The notes beneath the pieces were generated by a model. It ran no database searches. It saw only the letters and a list, made by a program, of their open reading frames with translations, and was not told the origin of the DNA. Positions 26,757-35,650 of a stretch of DNA of 56,818 nt are shown in pieces (the first letter of the stretch is position 1; each line of letters opens with the position of its first letter). Origin of the DNA: Shewanella sp. Isolate13 (GTDB lineage Bacteria > Pseudomonadota > Gammaproteobacteria > Enterobacterales > Shewanellaceae); assembly GCF_022398325.1 (NCBI RefSeq), contig NZ_JAKEVD010000031.1, forward strand, positions 1-56,818. The letters are read 5' to 3'. Position numbers and translations under genes: made by a program.

Positions 26757-26966
26757 TTAGAAAGAGGTCGAAAAGTTACCGATAAGCTGATTGTCACTAT
26801 CGATGATTTTGCCTTGGCGGGTCTCATCACAATAGCTAAAGTCGATGTTTCTATCTACAACATTACCCATCACCAAAACATGACGTAATAGTACATCGCT
26901 ATTTAGCTGGTGGATGAGTGCATCCCAAGAAATATTATCTTTAAAAATATTAAAATTTACTCTCAT
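26757..26966 (-). CDS. Small hypothetical protein
   Basis: 69 residues starting MRVNFNIFKDNISWDAL, with AAAGG five bases upstream of ATG 26966. No family, signal peptide or membrane segment is recognised. A 16-bp palindrome about 117 bases upstream could be its operator. It may be a real small gene, but only the ribosome site supports it. Confidence 0.45.
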   Translation of the reverse strand: MRVNFNIFKDNISWDALIHQLNSDVLLRHVLVMGNVVDRNIDFSYCDETRQGKIIDSDNQLIGNFSTSF

Positions 26967-27082
26967 TTAAACCTTTTTTAGTTGTTTTCGCTAGTGTTGA
27001 TTTCTTTTTTGATTGATGAAACCAAAATCTTTTTGGACCTGATGAACGGGACATGGTTATCTCCGGTGTTAAGACATTTTGA

Positions 27083-27098
27083 CGGTATAATAATACCG
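27083..27098. repeat. 16-bp palindrome, possible operator
   Basis: CGGTATAATAATACCG: perfect 6-bp arms around AATA. It lies 117 bases upstream of the small minus-strand gene. Confidence 0.5.
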
Positions 27099-27315
27099 AC
27101 TCTAATCTTTTCTTAAGTTGTTAATGTTTAATTTGTATTGATAAGAATATAACGAAGTAGATCAGAAGCGTATTGTTAGATACGAAAGCAGATGTTTGAA
27201 GTGTTAATCTTTTTCTAGATACAGTATAAATTATTATTCAATCTGACTTTACTAAATTAAATTAGTTTAAAGCAGACTTAGCTCAAGCAAGTTGGTTGAA
27301 AACTTTATTTTAAAT

Positions 27316-27345
27316 GATGTGAATGGCGATTAAACCATTCACATC
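27316..27345 (-). terminator. Hairpin after the cold-shock gene
   Basis: Perfect 11-bp stem (GATGTGAATGG, 8-base loop, CCATTCACATC) 11 bases beyond the stop codon, followed on the minus strand by an AT-rich stretch without a clean T run. Confidence 0.65.
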
Positions 27346-27356
27346 AACTTACGAAG

Positions 27357-27569
27357 TTACAGCGCGACTACGTTTGCTGCTTGAAGGCCCTTTTGACCTT
27401 GCTCTACTTCGAAAGATACTTTCTGGCCTTCAGCCAAAGTCTTGAAACCGTCTGAAGTGATTGCACGGAAGTGAACGAACACGTCGGCGCCGCCATTGTC
27501 TTGAGTAATGAAACCAAAACCTTTCTCTTCGTTAAACCATTTTACTAGACCAGTTGATGTATTAGACAT
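27357..27569 (-). CDS. CspA-family cold-shock protein
   Basis: 70 residues, single cold-shock (OB-fold) domain. RNP1 is KGFGFI and RNP2 is VFVHF; the opening GLVKWFNEEKGFGFI and closing GLQAANVV are typical. It binds single-stranded RNA and DNA and acts as an RNA chaperone. AAGGGAC lies upstream of ATG 27569. A long stretch without genes lies upstream, in keeping with the long structured leader usual for this family, but I could not identify a cold box. Confidence 0.93.
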   Translation of the reverse strand: MSNTSTGLVKWFNEEKGFGFITQDNGGADVFVHFRAITSDGFKTLAEGQKVSFEVEQGQKGLQAANVVAL

Positions 27570-28207
27570 GATGTGTCCCTTATATTTAAATTCATAAAAA
27601 TTGTCGCATTATGCGATGCACTGAAAATTGAATTATTTAATGTGACGATGAAGATAAGGGCAAACTGAGGATAACAACAATAACGAAGGAATACTGAGAT
27701 TTTACTTTTTAACTTATGTTTCATTAATAACTCTAAATAGCAGAGCGAGACAAATAGTACGCGATAATTACATATTGTCCAGATCTATTTTTAATTAATT
27801 TTTCGGCTAAGGGCAGATGTGAGCTGTGTTTTTATTGTCGCTTACAGGGTTTAGCGTCATTAAGCTCTTAAATTGATGATGCTTTATGAAGCCATTTCCT
27901 CTAGCCGCTCATCACCTAGTTAAGGGCAGGAAAGCTAGCTAGCCGTCAGGTGGGAAACACGCGAACAATGCACTTGTTGGACACAAATGAACTTTCAAGC
28001 GGGTATGAGGTGGATCATAAGTAGACTATTTTGCCAGAGCACACAAGTGACTTTATGTCACAATATTAAAAGCGAAGGGATGCCTTTGTTCGAACAGTTT
28101 TTTAAAACTAAATTGGATAGCTAAGTTATTCAAATGTTTGATATAAAAAGCCAACAGGATATAGCCGCTGGCTTTTTAGTGGTTAAACGCACATCTTGAG
28201 GACGAGA
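27570..28207. other. Gap upstream of the cold-shock gene
   Basis: About 640 bases. The part nearest 27570 should hold the leader and promoter of the cold-shock gene. The terminator at 28145 belongs to the serine hydrolase gene. No gene was recognised. Confidence 0.45.
28145..28176 (-). terminator. Hairpin after the serine hydrolase gene
   Basis: AAAAAGCCA and TGGCTTTTT arms around a 15-base loop that itself contains a short pairing. It lies 32 bases after the stop, with T runs on both strands. Confidence 0.7.
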
Positions 28208-29581
28208 TTATTTGCTTTTCGCCAACTCGTTAAAGATGGGGACAATCACGTCATTGACGTAGACTTGCACAAAAGCAAACCCTGTCGGCTCTCTATATGC
28301 TCCTTGAGTCGCGATAATGTTTCCTGTCTCGTGATCAAAAGCAGAGAAGTTACCGTTAACGCCAATCATGGTTGAGATCGTTCGTCCATCAGCATTAAAA
28401 GTGCGCCATTGGTTTTTGTAGAAAGCATCTTTCATGATCAGTGCTTCATATTCACGTTTACCCCAAGCATTTTTAACTCGCTCATCGCCCTGCATCACCT
28501 CATCAATGTAAGACTGAGGAATGACCCGCTCACCTTTGAAGTTTTTACCACCGTTAACCATAAGGTAAGCCCCTATGGCGAAGTCTCGTGCTGAGATATT
28601 CATTGAGCCTGCACTCGCCGACTCTTTTTCTTGGTTTACAAAAAATGATACTTGGTTGCTAAAGCCACCTTTAGACCAGATGAACTTATCAAACGCTTCG
28701 GCATAAGGCATGCCTGTTACATTGACGACCACTCTACCAAGCATCTCTGTGTTGATGTCTCTGTAGGCGTAAAACTCTCCGACAGCTTCTGGTTTCACTT
28801 CAGTAACGAACATCTTTAGCCATTCTGAGAAGTTGTTTAATTGGCCATAAGAGTCTTTAGGCGGCACCAGATTACCTGAACCGTCATCAACCAAACCATT
28901 GTAGCCGACAGCTACGGCCATATGTGAGTCCCAAGAGCCTGTTGTTAAACCATCCATTCCCCAGTTGTGGTAGTTCTCACGTGACTTTGGAAGCTCCCAT
29001 ATTCCAGCGGTCATATCTGCAAAGTGTTGAATGCTGATATTTGCGTAAGGAGTTTGACGCATTTCTGGCACGTATTTGGCGATAGGGTCGTCAAAACTGA
29101 AATAACCTGCATCGGCAACCGCAGCTGCTAGCATCGAAGTAAATGATTTATGTGCACTCATTACATGGTGCATAGTCGTCGGCTCGGTATTTGACCAGTA
29201 GTCTTCAGCGATGACTTCTCCCTTTTTGTTCATAATGACATAGCTTTGAATAGAGGCTCTGTCACGCATCACGTTATACATGCTGATCTTTTTGTCTGGG
29301 CGGATATCATCAACCATCATTTCAGAGACATTTAAGCCACCCACAACCTTTATAGGCATTTTGTTCGCGCTTGGGTGAACTAAAGCGTGGTAGTGATTTA
29401 GGTGCGCATCTGCCATGGTGAAACGCATATTTTTTGCTTCTTCCCATGCTCGTACAGAAGTGCCGTATTTTGCTAAGTTTTGATCGAATCGCGCATCAGG
29501 TTGCTTGTATTCAACCGAAGCAGAAGCTGTTAATGAAGCAAACATAGCAATTGTAATCATTCCAACGACAGACTTTTTCAT
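28208..29581 (-). CDS. Periplasmic serine hydrolase (beta-lactamase/PBP fold)
   Basis: 457 residues with a signal peptide (cleavage after SLTASA). The class C beta-lactamase/esterase fold is shown by the S-x-x-K motif SAHK in VMSAHKSFTSML and by YRDIN in the place of the Y-x-N motif. The C-terminal RTISTMIGVNGNF holds the beta-strand that normally carries the third motif. Members hydrolyse beta-lactams, D-amino peptides or esters; substrate unknown. It is a single gene with its own terminator. Confidence 0.82.
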   Translation of the reverse strand: MKKSVVGMITIAMFASLTASASVEYKQPDARFDQNLAKYGTSVRAWEEAKNMRFTMADAHLNHYHALVHPSANKMPIKVVGGLNVSEMMVDDIRPDKKISMYNVMRDRASIQSYVIMNKKGEVIAEDYWSNTEPTTMHHVMSAHKSFTSMLAAAVADAGYFSFDDPIAKYVPEMRQTPYANISIQHFADMTAGIWELPKSRENYHNWGMDGLTTGSWDSHMAVAVGYNGLVDDGSGNLVPPKDSYGQLNNFSEWLKMFVTEVKPEAVGEFYAYRDINTEMLGRVVVNVTGMPYAEAFDKFIWSKGGFSNQVSFFVNQEKESASAGSMNISARDFAIGAYLMVNGGKNFKGERVIPQSYIDEVMQGDERVKNAWGKREYEALIMKDAFYKNQWRTFNADGRTISTMIGVNGNFSAFDHETGNIIATQGAYREPTGFAFVQVYVNDVIVPIFNELAKSK

Positions 29582-29752
29582 AAAAATTCACTCCTCTATT
29601 TGGATGGTTACAATGTATAGCTTCGAACTTTACTAAGCATTTATAAGAGGCGTAGTGATAAGCAGTGATTTAACAAACTGATTAAAGTCGTGATGGAATG
29701 AGGCTGATGAAAGGGTTCAGTTAAGGAGGTTAGCCTTACCTATTAGATAATC

Positions 29753-29780
29753 AAAAATAGGCCAAGGGTGGCCTATTTTT
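29753..29780. terminator. Bidirectional hairpin terminator
   Basis: AAAAATAGGCCA, four-base loop, TGGCCTATTTTT: perfect 12-bp stem with A and T runs. It lies downstream of the small minus-strand gene at 29827. Confidence 0.85.
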
Positions 29781-29826
29781 AGATGAACTCGCAAGCGGCT
29801 ATAACGAAGGCTTGCTTTGAATGCGA

Positions 29827-30015
29827 TTAGATAAGCTCGTTTGAAATTGCAGTCAGATGAAGCTCGAGTTCATCTTCGGTTTTGGGCAATGAATCTAGTT
29901 CAAAGGTGAGTGGTTTGCTGCCGTTTAGCATAAACACCGAGCTGGCTCCATGATCATAGTGAAACCATTTCCCATTGACGCATAGATCGGTATAACAATT
30001 CGGTAGTAGCTCCAT
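29827..30015 (-). CDS. Small acidic hypothetical protein
   Basis: 62 residues (MELLPNCYTDLCVNGKWFHYDHG at the start, an acidic helical end). AGAGG lies six bases before ATG 30015 and a terminator lies about 50 bases beyond the stop, so it is probably real. No family recognised. A perfect FNR-type box lies 132 bases upstream of its start, so anaerobic control is possible. Confidence 0.55.
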   Translation of the reverse strand: MELLPNCYTDLCVNGKWFHYDHGASSVFMLNGSKPLTFELDSLPKTEDELELHLTAISNELI

Positions 30016-30792
30016 AGGGTACCTCTATTTTTTTGGTTTCAGTATTAAAAGCGTAAATTAGTAAATATGTGAGCTGGTTTGTGTGGTTCAGAATGCTATT
30101 TGTGATCCAGCTCACCCTTATATGACCTGAAAAGGCGTAGGAGCTCATTGATCTAAATCAAGCATGAGAGGATTAGCTGTTTTTCCTTTTTGTACAAGGC
30201 GATATAAATCACTTAATTTCGGTTTAATTCAGCACGTTAGCAGCGGAAAATTCGGGTGACTATTGCTATGGTGAAAGTTACTTTTGTTTGGAGGGGAAGT
30301 ATCCATGGAGGTTCGCTTATCGCAGTCCTTGGATACACGGCCTATAAGCTCATTTAGCACTTGCTGTGAACAAGGGATATATTTCCCGCTTTTTGCTAAA
30401 GCACGATAGCAAAGCCAGCTTCTTCAGAAGGTGGATCTTTACATAGGATAGGCACTCATCAAAGCTGAGGCGGGGGATGTACTAATCATCGTAATTCGCT
30501 GTTGAATTGGCAATCAGGTAATAAAAAGATAGATAAGGCAACTTTTAGTAAGTGATATCAAAATACTGGAATGCATTGTTATTATAAGAATACTCAAATT
30601 CTTTCATTTAAAAAGTGCATATGTGGTCTTTATATTATCGGTATTTTCTAGAAATTTTAAAATTATCTAAATCCACAATTCGTATATATTGTTAGCTGGA
30701 TATTTAATTAACGTTATCCGGTTCACAACTTTCACTTTAATTAATAAATACTGTTAAGACGCAATAACAATAATATAATTAGGGTGACTATG
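30016..30792. other. Gap upstream of the multiheme cytochrome gene
   Basis: About 775 bases. It contains the FNR-type box at 30148 and a 7-bp inverted pair GTATCCA/TGGATAC at 30299-30336. The 250 bases before the cytochrome gene are very AT-rich and should hold its promoter. No gene was recognised. Confidence 0.5.
30148..30161. promoter_or_regulatory. Perfect FNR/EtrA/CRP-type box
   Basis: TTGATCTAAATCAA matches the FNR consensus TTGATnnnnATCAA at all ten fixed positions. It is nearer the minus-strand small gene (start 30015, 132 bases) than the cytochrome gene (about 630 bases), so which promoter it serves is not settled. Confidence 0.75.
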
Positions 30793-32769
30793 ATGAGCTT
30801 TAATAAACGTTATTTAGTGTTTGCTGTTGCTGCAGCAATGAGCTTAAGTGCATGTAATGATGGTAAAGATGGTAAAGATGGTAGCGATGGTAACGATGGT
30901 GAGTATATTCCGCCTACTGTTAGCGAATCTGTAGAAACAAAAATAGAGTTAATAAGCCATACTATTGAAGATGGGCAGATTAGCTTCGAGTTTCAGGCCA
31001 TTAACGAAGGCGGCGTATTAATTGACGGCTTGCAAAAGGCTGAAGCTAAGTTTGCCATACAAACTGAAAAAGGTATTGGCTTAAGTCGTTCTGGAGAAGG
31101 CACTCTTGGCGGATATGGCACTTTTGATGCGACAAAAGATAGCAATCCAGAAGGCGCCTCACTGGCCATTAATGAAGCGGGTAACTATCGCTTTGTGATG
31201 CCGATGGAGCATGTGAAAGCTGGTGATGTCGGCATTGTGTGGTTGCGTATCGGTGGCGCAGCCGATAGCAATATCGCACGCAGTATGCCGTTAATCGTCG
31301 ATAAACCAGAGGTTATGCACACTACAACTACCGAGACTTGTTACTCTTGCCATGTGGACTACGCCACATCAGACTTCCCACACCCCAGTTATACCGCTAT
31401 TGATTTAGAGGGAGAGATCGATTTCATTGCAGGTTGTATGATCTGTCATGGCAATATCTCGCGTGCGGAAGAAAATGGTGGCTATGCGACCAATACCCTA
31501 CAAAAAATTGGTCACATTAACCATCAGGTGTTCGAGCGAGATTTCCAAGAGACAAACTGTTATACCTGTCACGCAGAGCCTGTAATGAACACCAGCATTA
31601 CTGGTAATGGTTGTGTCGACTGTCACGCACCAGGAACTGCAGCAATAGAGAAAGTCGCAGCCTTTGCCGATGATGTTGATGTACGCGCGATCCACGCGAC
31701 TAAGTCGGGGCTTGTAGAGCGTCAAGAGACTCGAGCTTCACATACTACTACGCTATCTGCCCCATACTGGGACAAGGACGTAACATGGCCAGAAAAACCT
31801 AACGGCGCTGTGTGTACCGATCTGAAGCTATTTAAAATCGAAGGTGAAACTCAGACTCAGCTTAATATTGCCAATTTATATGGCGACGATACCTTAAGTT
31901 ATGCTGGCGCCTATATTCATGGTTATGACAGCACGAAAGACACCATCGTGGGTAGAGCCAATGCCTATGGTGCTCAGCAATATGTTGAGCGTGAAGATGG
32001 TACGCGGTCAATCTGTTACCCCGATCTTGTTGCGGGGTTTGCAAACTCAGATCTGGCAGCAAGCTCTCGATTGACCTTTGCCTTGGGGGATGTTGACAAT
32101 GCCGGTTACACTGGCGTGACATTAACAGCATACTCAGATGTCGTTTCAACAAACTACTATGAGGTTGCCGATCCGCAAGCAACGCCTCCAACATTTACAC
32201 TTGAAGGTAAATATGAGCGTCGCCTAGCTGTTACTAATGATAGCTGTACGAGCTGCCATAACAGCGAGAGTAACTACCATAAGAATGGTAGCTATCAAAA
32301 TGGCGGTATAGATTGTGTTGCTTGTCATAACAATGGCCAAGACCGCAAGTCTAAAATGTCAGCGCCAGGCTTTGGCCCTATGGTTCACAGCATGCATTGG
32401 GGCGTAGGCAATACGGTAAATGATGCAGAAGGCATGGCAAACTCAGCAGCTAAGCTCAATGCTGAAAACTGCGTAGCATGTCACGCTGATGGCATCGACC
32501 TTTATGCCGTACCAAACCAGTATATTCGCTCTCAAGCTTATCACGCTGGCGATACCACTAAGATGTCTAGCCCGGTATTGGCTAACTGTTATGCCTGTCA
32601 TAACAGTGACCAAGCTCTAAACCATATGGAGCAAAATGGCGGTGAGCTAAGTGCAGAAAAAGGTGCTGGTGATGATGGCGAATGGTACACCCACCCAACA
32701 TCAGAGTCTTGTGCAACTTGTCACGACACTGGTAAGACATTTGGCATCGAGAAGTACCATGTGTTTTGA
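30793..32769 (+). CDS. OmcA/MtrC-type outer-membrane cytochrome with nine heme sites
   Basis: About 658 residues. A lipoprotein signal (lipobox SLSAC) is followed by a short Gly-Asp-Lys repeat linker. Nine CXXCH motifs are visible: CYSCH, CMICH, CYTCH and CVDCH in the first half; CTSCH, CVACH, CVACH, CYACH and CATCH in the second. The two heme clusters are separated by a region with two isolated cysteines, matching the II/III/IV domain order of MtrC and OmcA, which usually have five plus five hemes. These proteins pass electrons to minerals or soluble acceptors outside the cell. ATG 30793 is seven bases after AGGGTG; ATG 30790 is the alternative. No porin or periplasmic partner gene is adjacent. 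Confidence 0.88.
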   Translation: MSFNKRYLVFAVAAAMSLSACNDGKDGKDGSDGNDGEYIPPTVSESVETKIELISHTIEDGQISFEFQAINEGGVLIDGLQKAEAKFAIQTEKGIGLSRSGEGTLGGYGTFDATKDSNPEGASLAINEAGNYRFVMPMEHVKAGDVGIVWLRIGGAADSNIARSMPLIVDKPEVMHTTTTETCYSCHVDYATSDFPHPSYTAIDLEGEIDFIAGCMICHGNISRAEENGGYATNTLQKIGHINHQVFERDFQETNCYTCHAEPVMNTSITGNGCVDCHAPGTAAIEKVAAFADDVDVRAIHATKSGLVERQETRASHTTTLSAPYWDKDVTWPEKPNGAVCTDLKLFKIEGETQTQLNIANLYGDDTLSYAGAYIHGYDSTKDTIVGRANAYGAQQYVEREDGTRSICYPDLVAGFANSDLAASSRLTFALGDVDNAGYTGVTLTAYSDVVSTNYYEVADPQATPPTFTLEGKYERRLAVTNDSCTSCHNSESNYHKNGSYQNGGIDCVACHNNGQDRKSKMSAPGFGPMVHSMHWGVGNTVNDAEGMANSAAKLNAENCVACHADGIDLYAVPNQYIRSQAYHAGDTTKMSSPVLANCYACHNSDQALNHMEQNGGELSAEKGAGDDGEWYTHPTSESCATCHDTGKTFGIEKYHVF

Positions 32770-32900
32770 GCGTTAGATTGATTCGTATTGGCTGGAATCA
32801 GATGATCCTCACCTTTAACATGGCCTCCCTGCAGATTGCCTAAAGGTGGATAGTTTGAACTTAACAGCCACCACGGATACGTAAATTTGACACTCAATCC

Positions 32901-32924
32901 AAGGCCCTTCGGGGCCTTTTCACT
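32901..32924 (+). terminator. Intrinsic terminator after the cytochrome gene
   Basis: AAGGCCC, TTCG-type loop, GGGGCCTTTT, about 130 bases after the stop. Confidence 0.75.
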
Positions 32925-32933
32925 CTCAGAGCT

Positions 32934-32962
32934 AAGCCACCCACTTCAGTCGGTGGCTTTTT
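32934..32962 (+). terminator. Second intrinsic terminator
   Basis: AAGCCACC, ten-base loop, GGTGGCTTTTTATTATTTT, just after the first one; a tandem stop before the riboswitch transcription unit. Confidence 0.8.
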
Positions 32963-33092
32963 ATTATTTTGAATTCCTGAAGACTGCTCTCGTTTGTGAT
33001 ATGTAAATTCAGCACATGGCTATACGAATTTAATAAGTACGATAAGAATATTCTTGCAACTCGCGAATGGATGAGTATTATCAAGCCTCAAA

Positions 33093-33266
33093 CCTTTGAG
33101 TAGAGGCGCGCTGCCTAAAAGTATCCAGATAGAGGGTGACACCTAAGACATCTGGGGAAAGGAGTCAGCGCCGAAGTTATTGTTGCGTCATCAACAATCG
33201 CTGGGTCTGCATTTAACAGATGCAGGACTGCCATAGTTATGTTGTCTATGGAGCGCTACCTAAAGG
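33093..33266 (+). promoter_or_regulatory. Lysine riboswitch (L-box) aptamer
   Basis: The conserved blocks of the lysine riboswitch appear in order: TAGAGGCGCGCTGCC, AAGTA, GATAGAGG, GGGGAAAGGAGTCAGCGCCGA, CGCTGGGTCTGCAT, GCAGGACTG and GGAGCGCTACC. P1 is formed by 33093-33103 (CCTTTGAGTAG) with 33256-33266 (CTACCTAAAGG). The 3' strand of P1 has an alternative partner at 33306-33316 (CCTTTTGGTAG, ten of eleven pairs), the expected switch. It controls the NhaC-type transporter that follows. Confidence 0.93.
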
Positions 33267-33315
33267 GGTAAGAAGTATTATTTCTCCCGAAATCAGTTTC
33301 TCTATCCTTTTGGTA

Positions 33316-33348
33316 GATCTCCACCTAAATAATAGGTGTTACGAGATC
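33316..33348 (+). promoter_or_regulatory. RBS-sequestering hairpin of the lysine riboswitch
   Basis: GATCTC (33316-33321) pairs with GAGATC (33343-33348), and CACCT (33322-33326) with AGGTG (33334-33338), which is the ribosome binding site. The hairpin ends exactly at the ATG. This points to translational rather than transcriptional control; no T-run terminator lies between aptamer and gene. Confidence 0.75.
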
Positions 33349-34932
33349 ATGAATTTAGTTCAATATTCCGATTCCCTGCTGTCAGTGGTACCGCCACTGT
33401 TAGCCGTTATCCTCGCCATTACGACTCGTCGTGTACTGTTATCCCTCGGGATAGGTATTCTTGCCGGCGCCGTACTGTTAAATAACTACAATCCGCTGAC
33501 TGCATTGCAGTACCTGTTCAATATTGTCTCTGGCATCTTTTGGAGCGATGGCGCAATCAATAGCGGTAACGTCAATATGTTGCTGTTTATGTTGCTGCTC
33601 GGTGGCTTGATCAGCCTGATGACGGCTACGGGGGCGACCCGAGCGTTTGCCGAGTGGGGAGTGCGTCGTTGTAAAGACCGCCGCAGTGCCAACATGTTAA
33701 CGGGATTAATGGTCTTTGCCTTCTTTATCGATGACTTTTTCCACAGTTTATCTGTTGGCCCTATCTGCCGTCCTGTGACGGATAGATTCCAGATCTCACG
33801 GGCAAAGCTGGCTTATCTGCTGGACTCTACCGCCGCGCCTGTGTGCGTTATTATGCCAATCTCCTCTTGGGGGGCATTTATCATAGCAATCCTCGGCGGT
33901 ATTTTGGTGACCAATGGCATTACCGATATCAGCCCAATAGCCATGTTTGTACAGATGATCCCGATGAACCTTTATGCGGTGTTTACCCTGTTAATGGTGC
34001 TTGTGGTTATCGCCTTTCAGCTCGATATTGGTCCTATGCGTCAACATGAGCGCTGGGCGCAAGAGGGCAAGCTATGGGATGAGTCTAAGGGGCGTCCTCA
34101 AGGTCTAGAGATCACCACAGAGGGACAAGGCAAAGGCGGTATGATCGACATGGTGTTGCCTATCGCGACCTTAACGCTATCGAGTATCTTTTTCATGGTG
34201 TGGAGTGGTGCTGAGGCTCTATCGGCAAAAGGCCAAGCGTTTAGCTTGATTGCTTCTCTTGAGCATACCGATGTGGGGTCGTCTTTGGTGTATGCTGCGC
34301 TATGTAGTCTTGCGGTTTCTATCGTGCTAGCACTGCGATTAAAGTTACCTGCAAAAGTATGGTTAGCCACCGCGCCACAAGGTGTTCAGGCGATGATGCC
34401 AGCGATTATTATCCTGCTGTTTGCTTGGACGATTGGTACTGTAGTGAGCGATATGCAAACTGGCCAATACCTTGCCGCGCTGACTAAAAGCAGCATTCCG
34501 GTTCAGCTTTTACCTGCTTTAGTGTTTGTTTTAGCATGCGGAATGTCATTTGCTACCGGTACTAGCTGGGGCACGTTCGGCATTATGTTGCCACTCGCTG
34601 GTGATATCGCCATGGCCAGTGATGCAAGTCTACTATTACCTATGCTTGCAGCGGTATTGGCAGGCTCTGTATTTGGCGACCATAGCTCACCTATCTCGAG
34701 CACCAGTATCCTATCGGCGACGGGCGCGAGCTGTCACCATATGGACCATGTTATGACTCAGCTGCCCTATGCCGTTACTGTCGCCTTTGGTGCCTTCCTA
34801 GGTTATCTCGCGATGGGGATTACGGGCTCAACCCTTGCAGGTATTGCGGTGACTGCTATTTGGTTCTTTGCCAATTGTGCATTCCATCTTCGCCGTCATA
34901 AAAGGCAGCAAACTCAATTGGCTACCGCATAG
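33349..34932 (+). CDS. NhaC-family transporter, probably lysine-related
   Basis: About 527 residues and at least ten membrane helices, Na+/H+ antiporter NhaC superfamily. Two halves show the family repeats: FFIDDFFHSLSVGP and later ATGTSWGTFGIMLPLAGDIA with VFGDHSSPISSTSILSATGA. Relatives behind lysine riboswitches are regarded as lysine transporters rather than sodium pumps, so lysine movement is the more likely role. ATG 33349 is set by the riboswitch hairpin and AGGTG ten bases upstream. Longer upstream frames overlap the riboswitch and are rejected. Confidence 0.88.
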   Translation: MNLVQYSDSLLSVVPPLLAVILAITTRRVLLSLGIGILAGAVLLNNYNPLTALQYLFNIVSGIFWSDGAINSGNVNMLLFMLLLGGLISLMTATGATRAFAEWGVRRCKDRRSANMLTGLMVFAFFIDDFFHSLSVGPICRPVTDRFQISRAKLAYLLDSTAAPVCVIMPISSWGAFIIAILGGILVTNGITDISPIAMFVQMIPMNLYAVFTLLMVLVVIAFQLDIGPMRQHERWAQEGKLWDESKGRPQGLEITTEGQGKGGMIDMVLPIATLTLSSIFFMVWSGAEALSAKGQAFSLIASLEHTDVGSSLVYAALCSLAVSIVLALRLKLPAKVWLATAPQGVQAMMPAIIILLFAWTIGTVVSDMQTGQYLAALTKSSIPVQLLPALVFVLACGMSFATGTSWGTFGIMLPLAGDIAMASDASLLLPMLAAVLAGSVFGDHSSPISSTSILSATGASCHHMDHVMTQLPYAVTVAFGAFLGYLAMGITGSTLAGIAVTAIWFFANCAFHLRRHKRQQTQLATA

Positions 34933-34980
34933 TGGTCGCCTAGCTAGTTACCGAGGGGATAACGCGATAAGTTAGCCCAT

Positions 34981-35010
34981 AACAAAGGCCTTGATGGGCC
35001 TTTGTTGTTT
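34981..35010 (+). terminator. Intrinsic terminator after the NhaC-family gene
   Basis: AACAAAGGCC, short loop, GGCCTTTGTT followed by GTTTTC: perfect 10-bp stem. Confidence 0.85.
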
Positions 35011-35103
35011 TCTGCCGTTGCTCCACTTGCATGGCTTGAGTTTTTCGACCTAGGCTGAAAAAATAGACCGATTGAATAAAGGCTAAGATCCCTAAGCACC
35101 TCT

Positions 35104-35505
35104 ATGAACCAAGAGATCACCATCTCGCTTCCTTCACTCATTCACCGAATCGGCCGTGAAGTGGTTAAGCAAGCGCAACTTTTTGCTAAGCAATATAATT
35201 GTGAGCTTAAGCGTGTGCGCCGTTCGAGAAACTGGGGCTTAACGGGTGAAGCTGTGCAGATCCAAGCTCTTAGCCAGCATTTAAAAACGCTGCAATTAAG
35301 TGCGGGTACCACAGAGTTTGTTTACCTTATTCGTAAAGTCGATACCGCGTTGCTTAGCCATGCTGATAAGTTAGAGCCGTTAGCGGCCAAATTGGCTCGT
35401 TTAATTGAGCAAGATCCGAATATTACCCTCGCTGAACTGATTCACCTTACTGACTGTACTCAGGCAGAAGCGAGAACCGCGCGTTTCGAGGCGGAGACTT
35501 GGTAG
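35104..35505 (+). CDS. RRF_GI-type (ribosome recycling factor family) protein
   Basis: 133 residues, basic N-terminal half. The opening ITISLPSLIHRIGREVVKQA, then CELKRVRRSRNWGLTGE and the closing DCTQAEARTARFE fit the small gammaproteobacterial group named ribosome recycling factor family (RRF_GI). That name is by distant similarity; it is not the essential frr product, and its real function is unknown. ATG 35104 has no strong ribosome site (ACCTCT upstream). Single gene. Confidence 0.75.
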   Translation: MNQEITISLPSLIHRIGREVVKQAQLFAKQYNCELKRVRRSRNWGLTGEAVQIQALSQHLKTLQLSAGTTEFVYLIRKVDTALLSHADKLEPLAAKLARLIEQDPNITLAELIHLTDCTQAEARTARFEAETW

Positions 35506-35519
35506 CCTCGCGGCAATCA

Positions 35520-35554
35520 CCCCTAGAGCTGCTAATTAGGGGAGGTTTTCTTTT
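35520..35554 (+). terminator. Probable intrinsic terminator
   Basis: CCCCTA and TTAGGGG arms, then AGGTTTTCTTTTTC, 15 bases after the stop of the RRF_GI-type gene. Confidence 0.6.
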
Positions 35555-35650
35555 TCAAATTGTTAGCGCGTCAGGTTTCGACAGGATAGCGAAGTCGATG
35601 GGCTATCGACTTCGCTGAGTGACCCTTATATGGGGGAGCCATCTTGCTGA

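Larger units (their letters stand above)
26967..27356. other. AT-rich gap with a palindrome
   Basis: About 390 bases downstream of the cold-shock gene and upstream of the small gene at 26757. It contains the palindrome at 27083-27098 and the hairpin at 27316-27345. Confidence 0.45.

Noticed and set aside
31690..32200. A tenth heme site between the two heme domains of the cytochrome
   Set aside because: The only cysteines there (AVCTDL and SICYPD) are not followed by the CH needed for heme attachment; they more likely form a disulfide.
33220..33348. N-terminal extension of the NhaC-family protein
   Set aside because: This stretch overlaps the lysine riboswitch and its hairpin; ATG 33349 directly follows the ribosome site.
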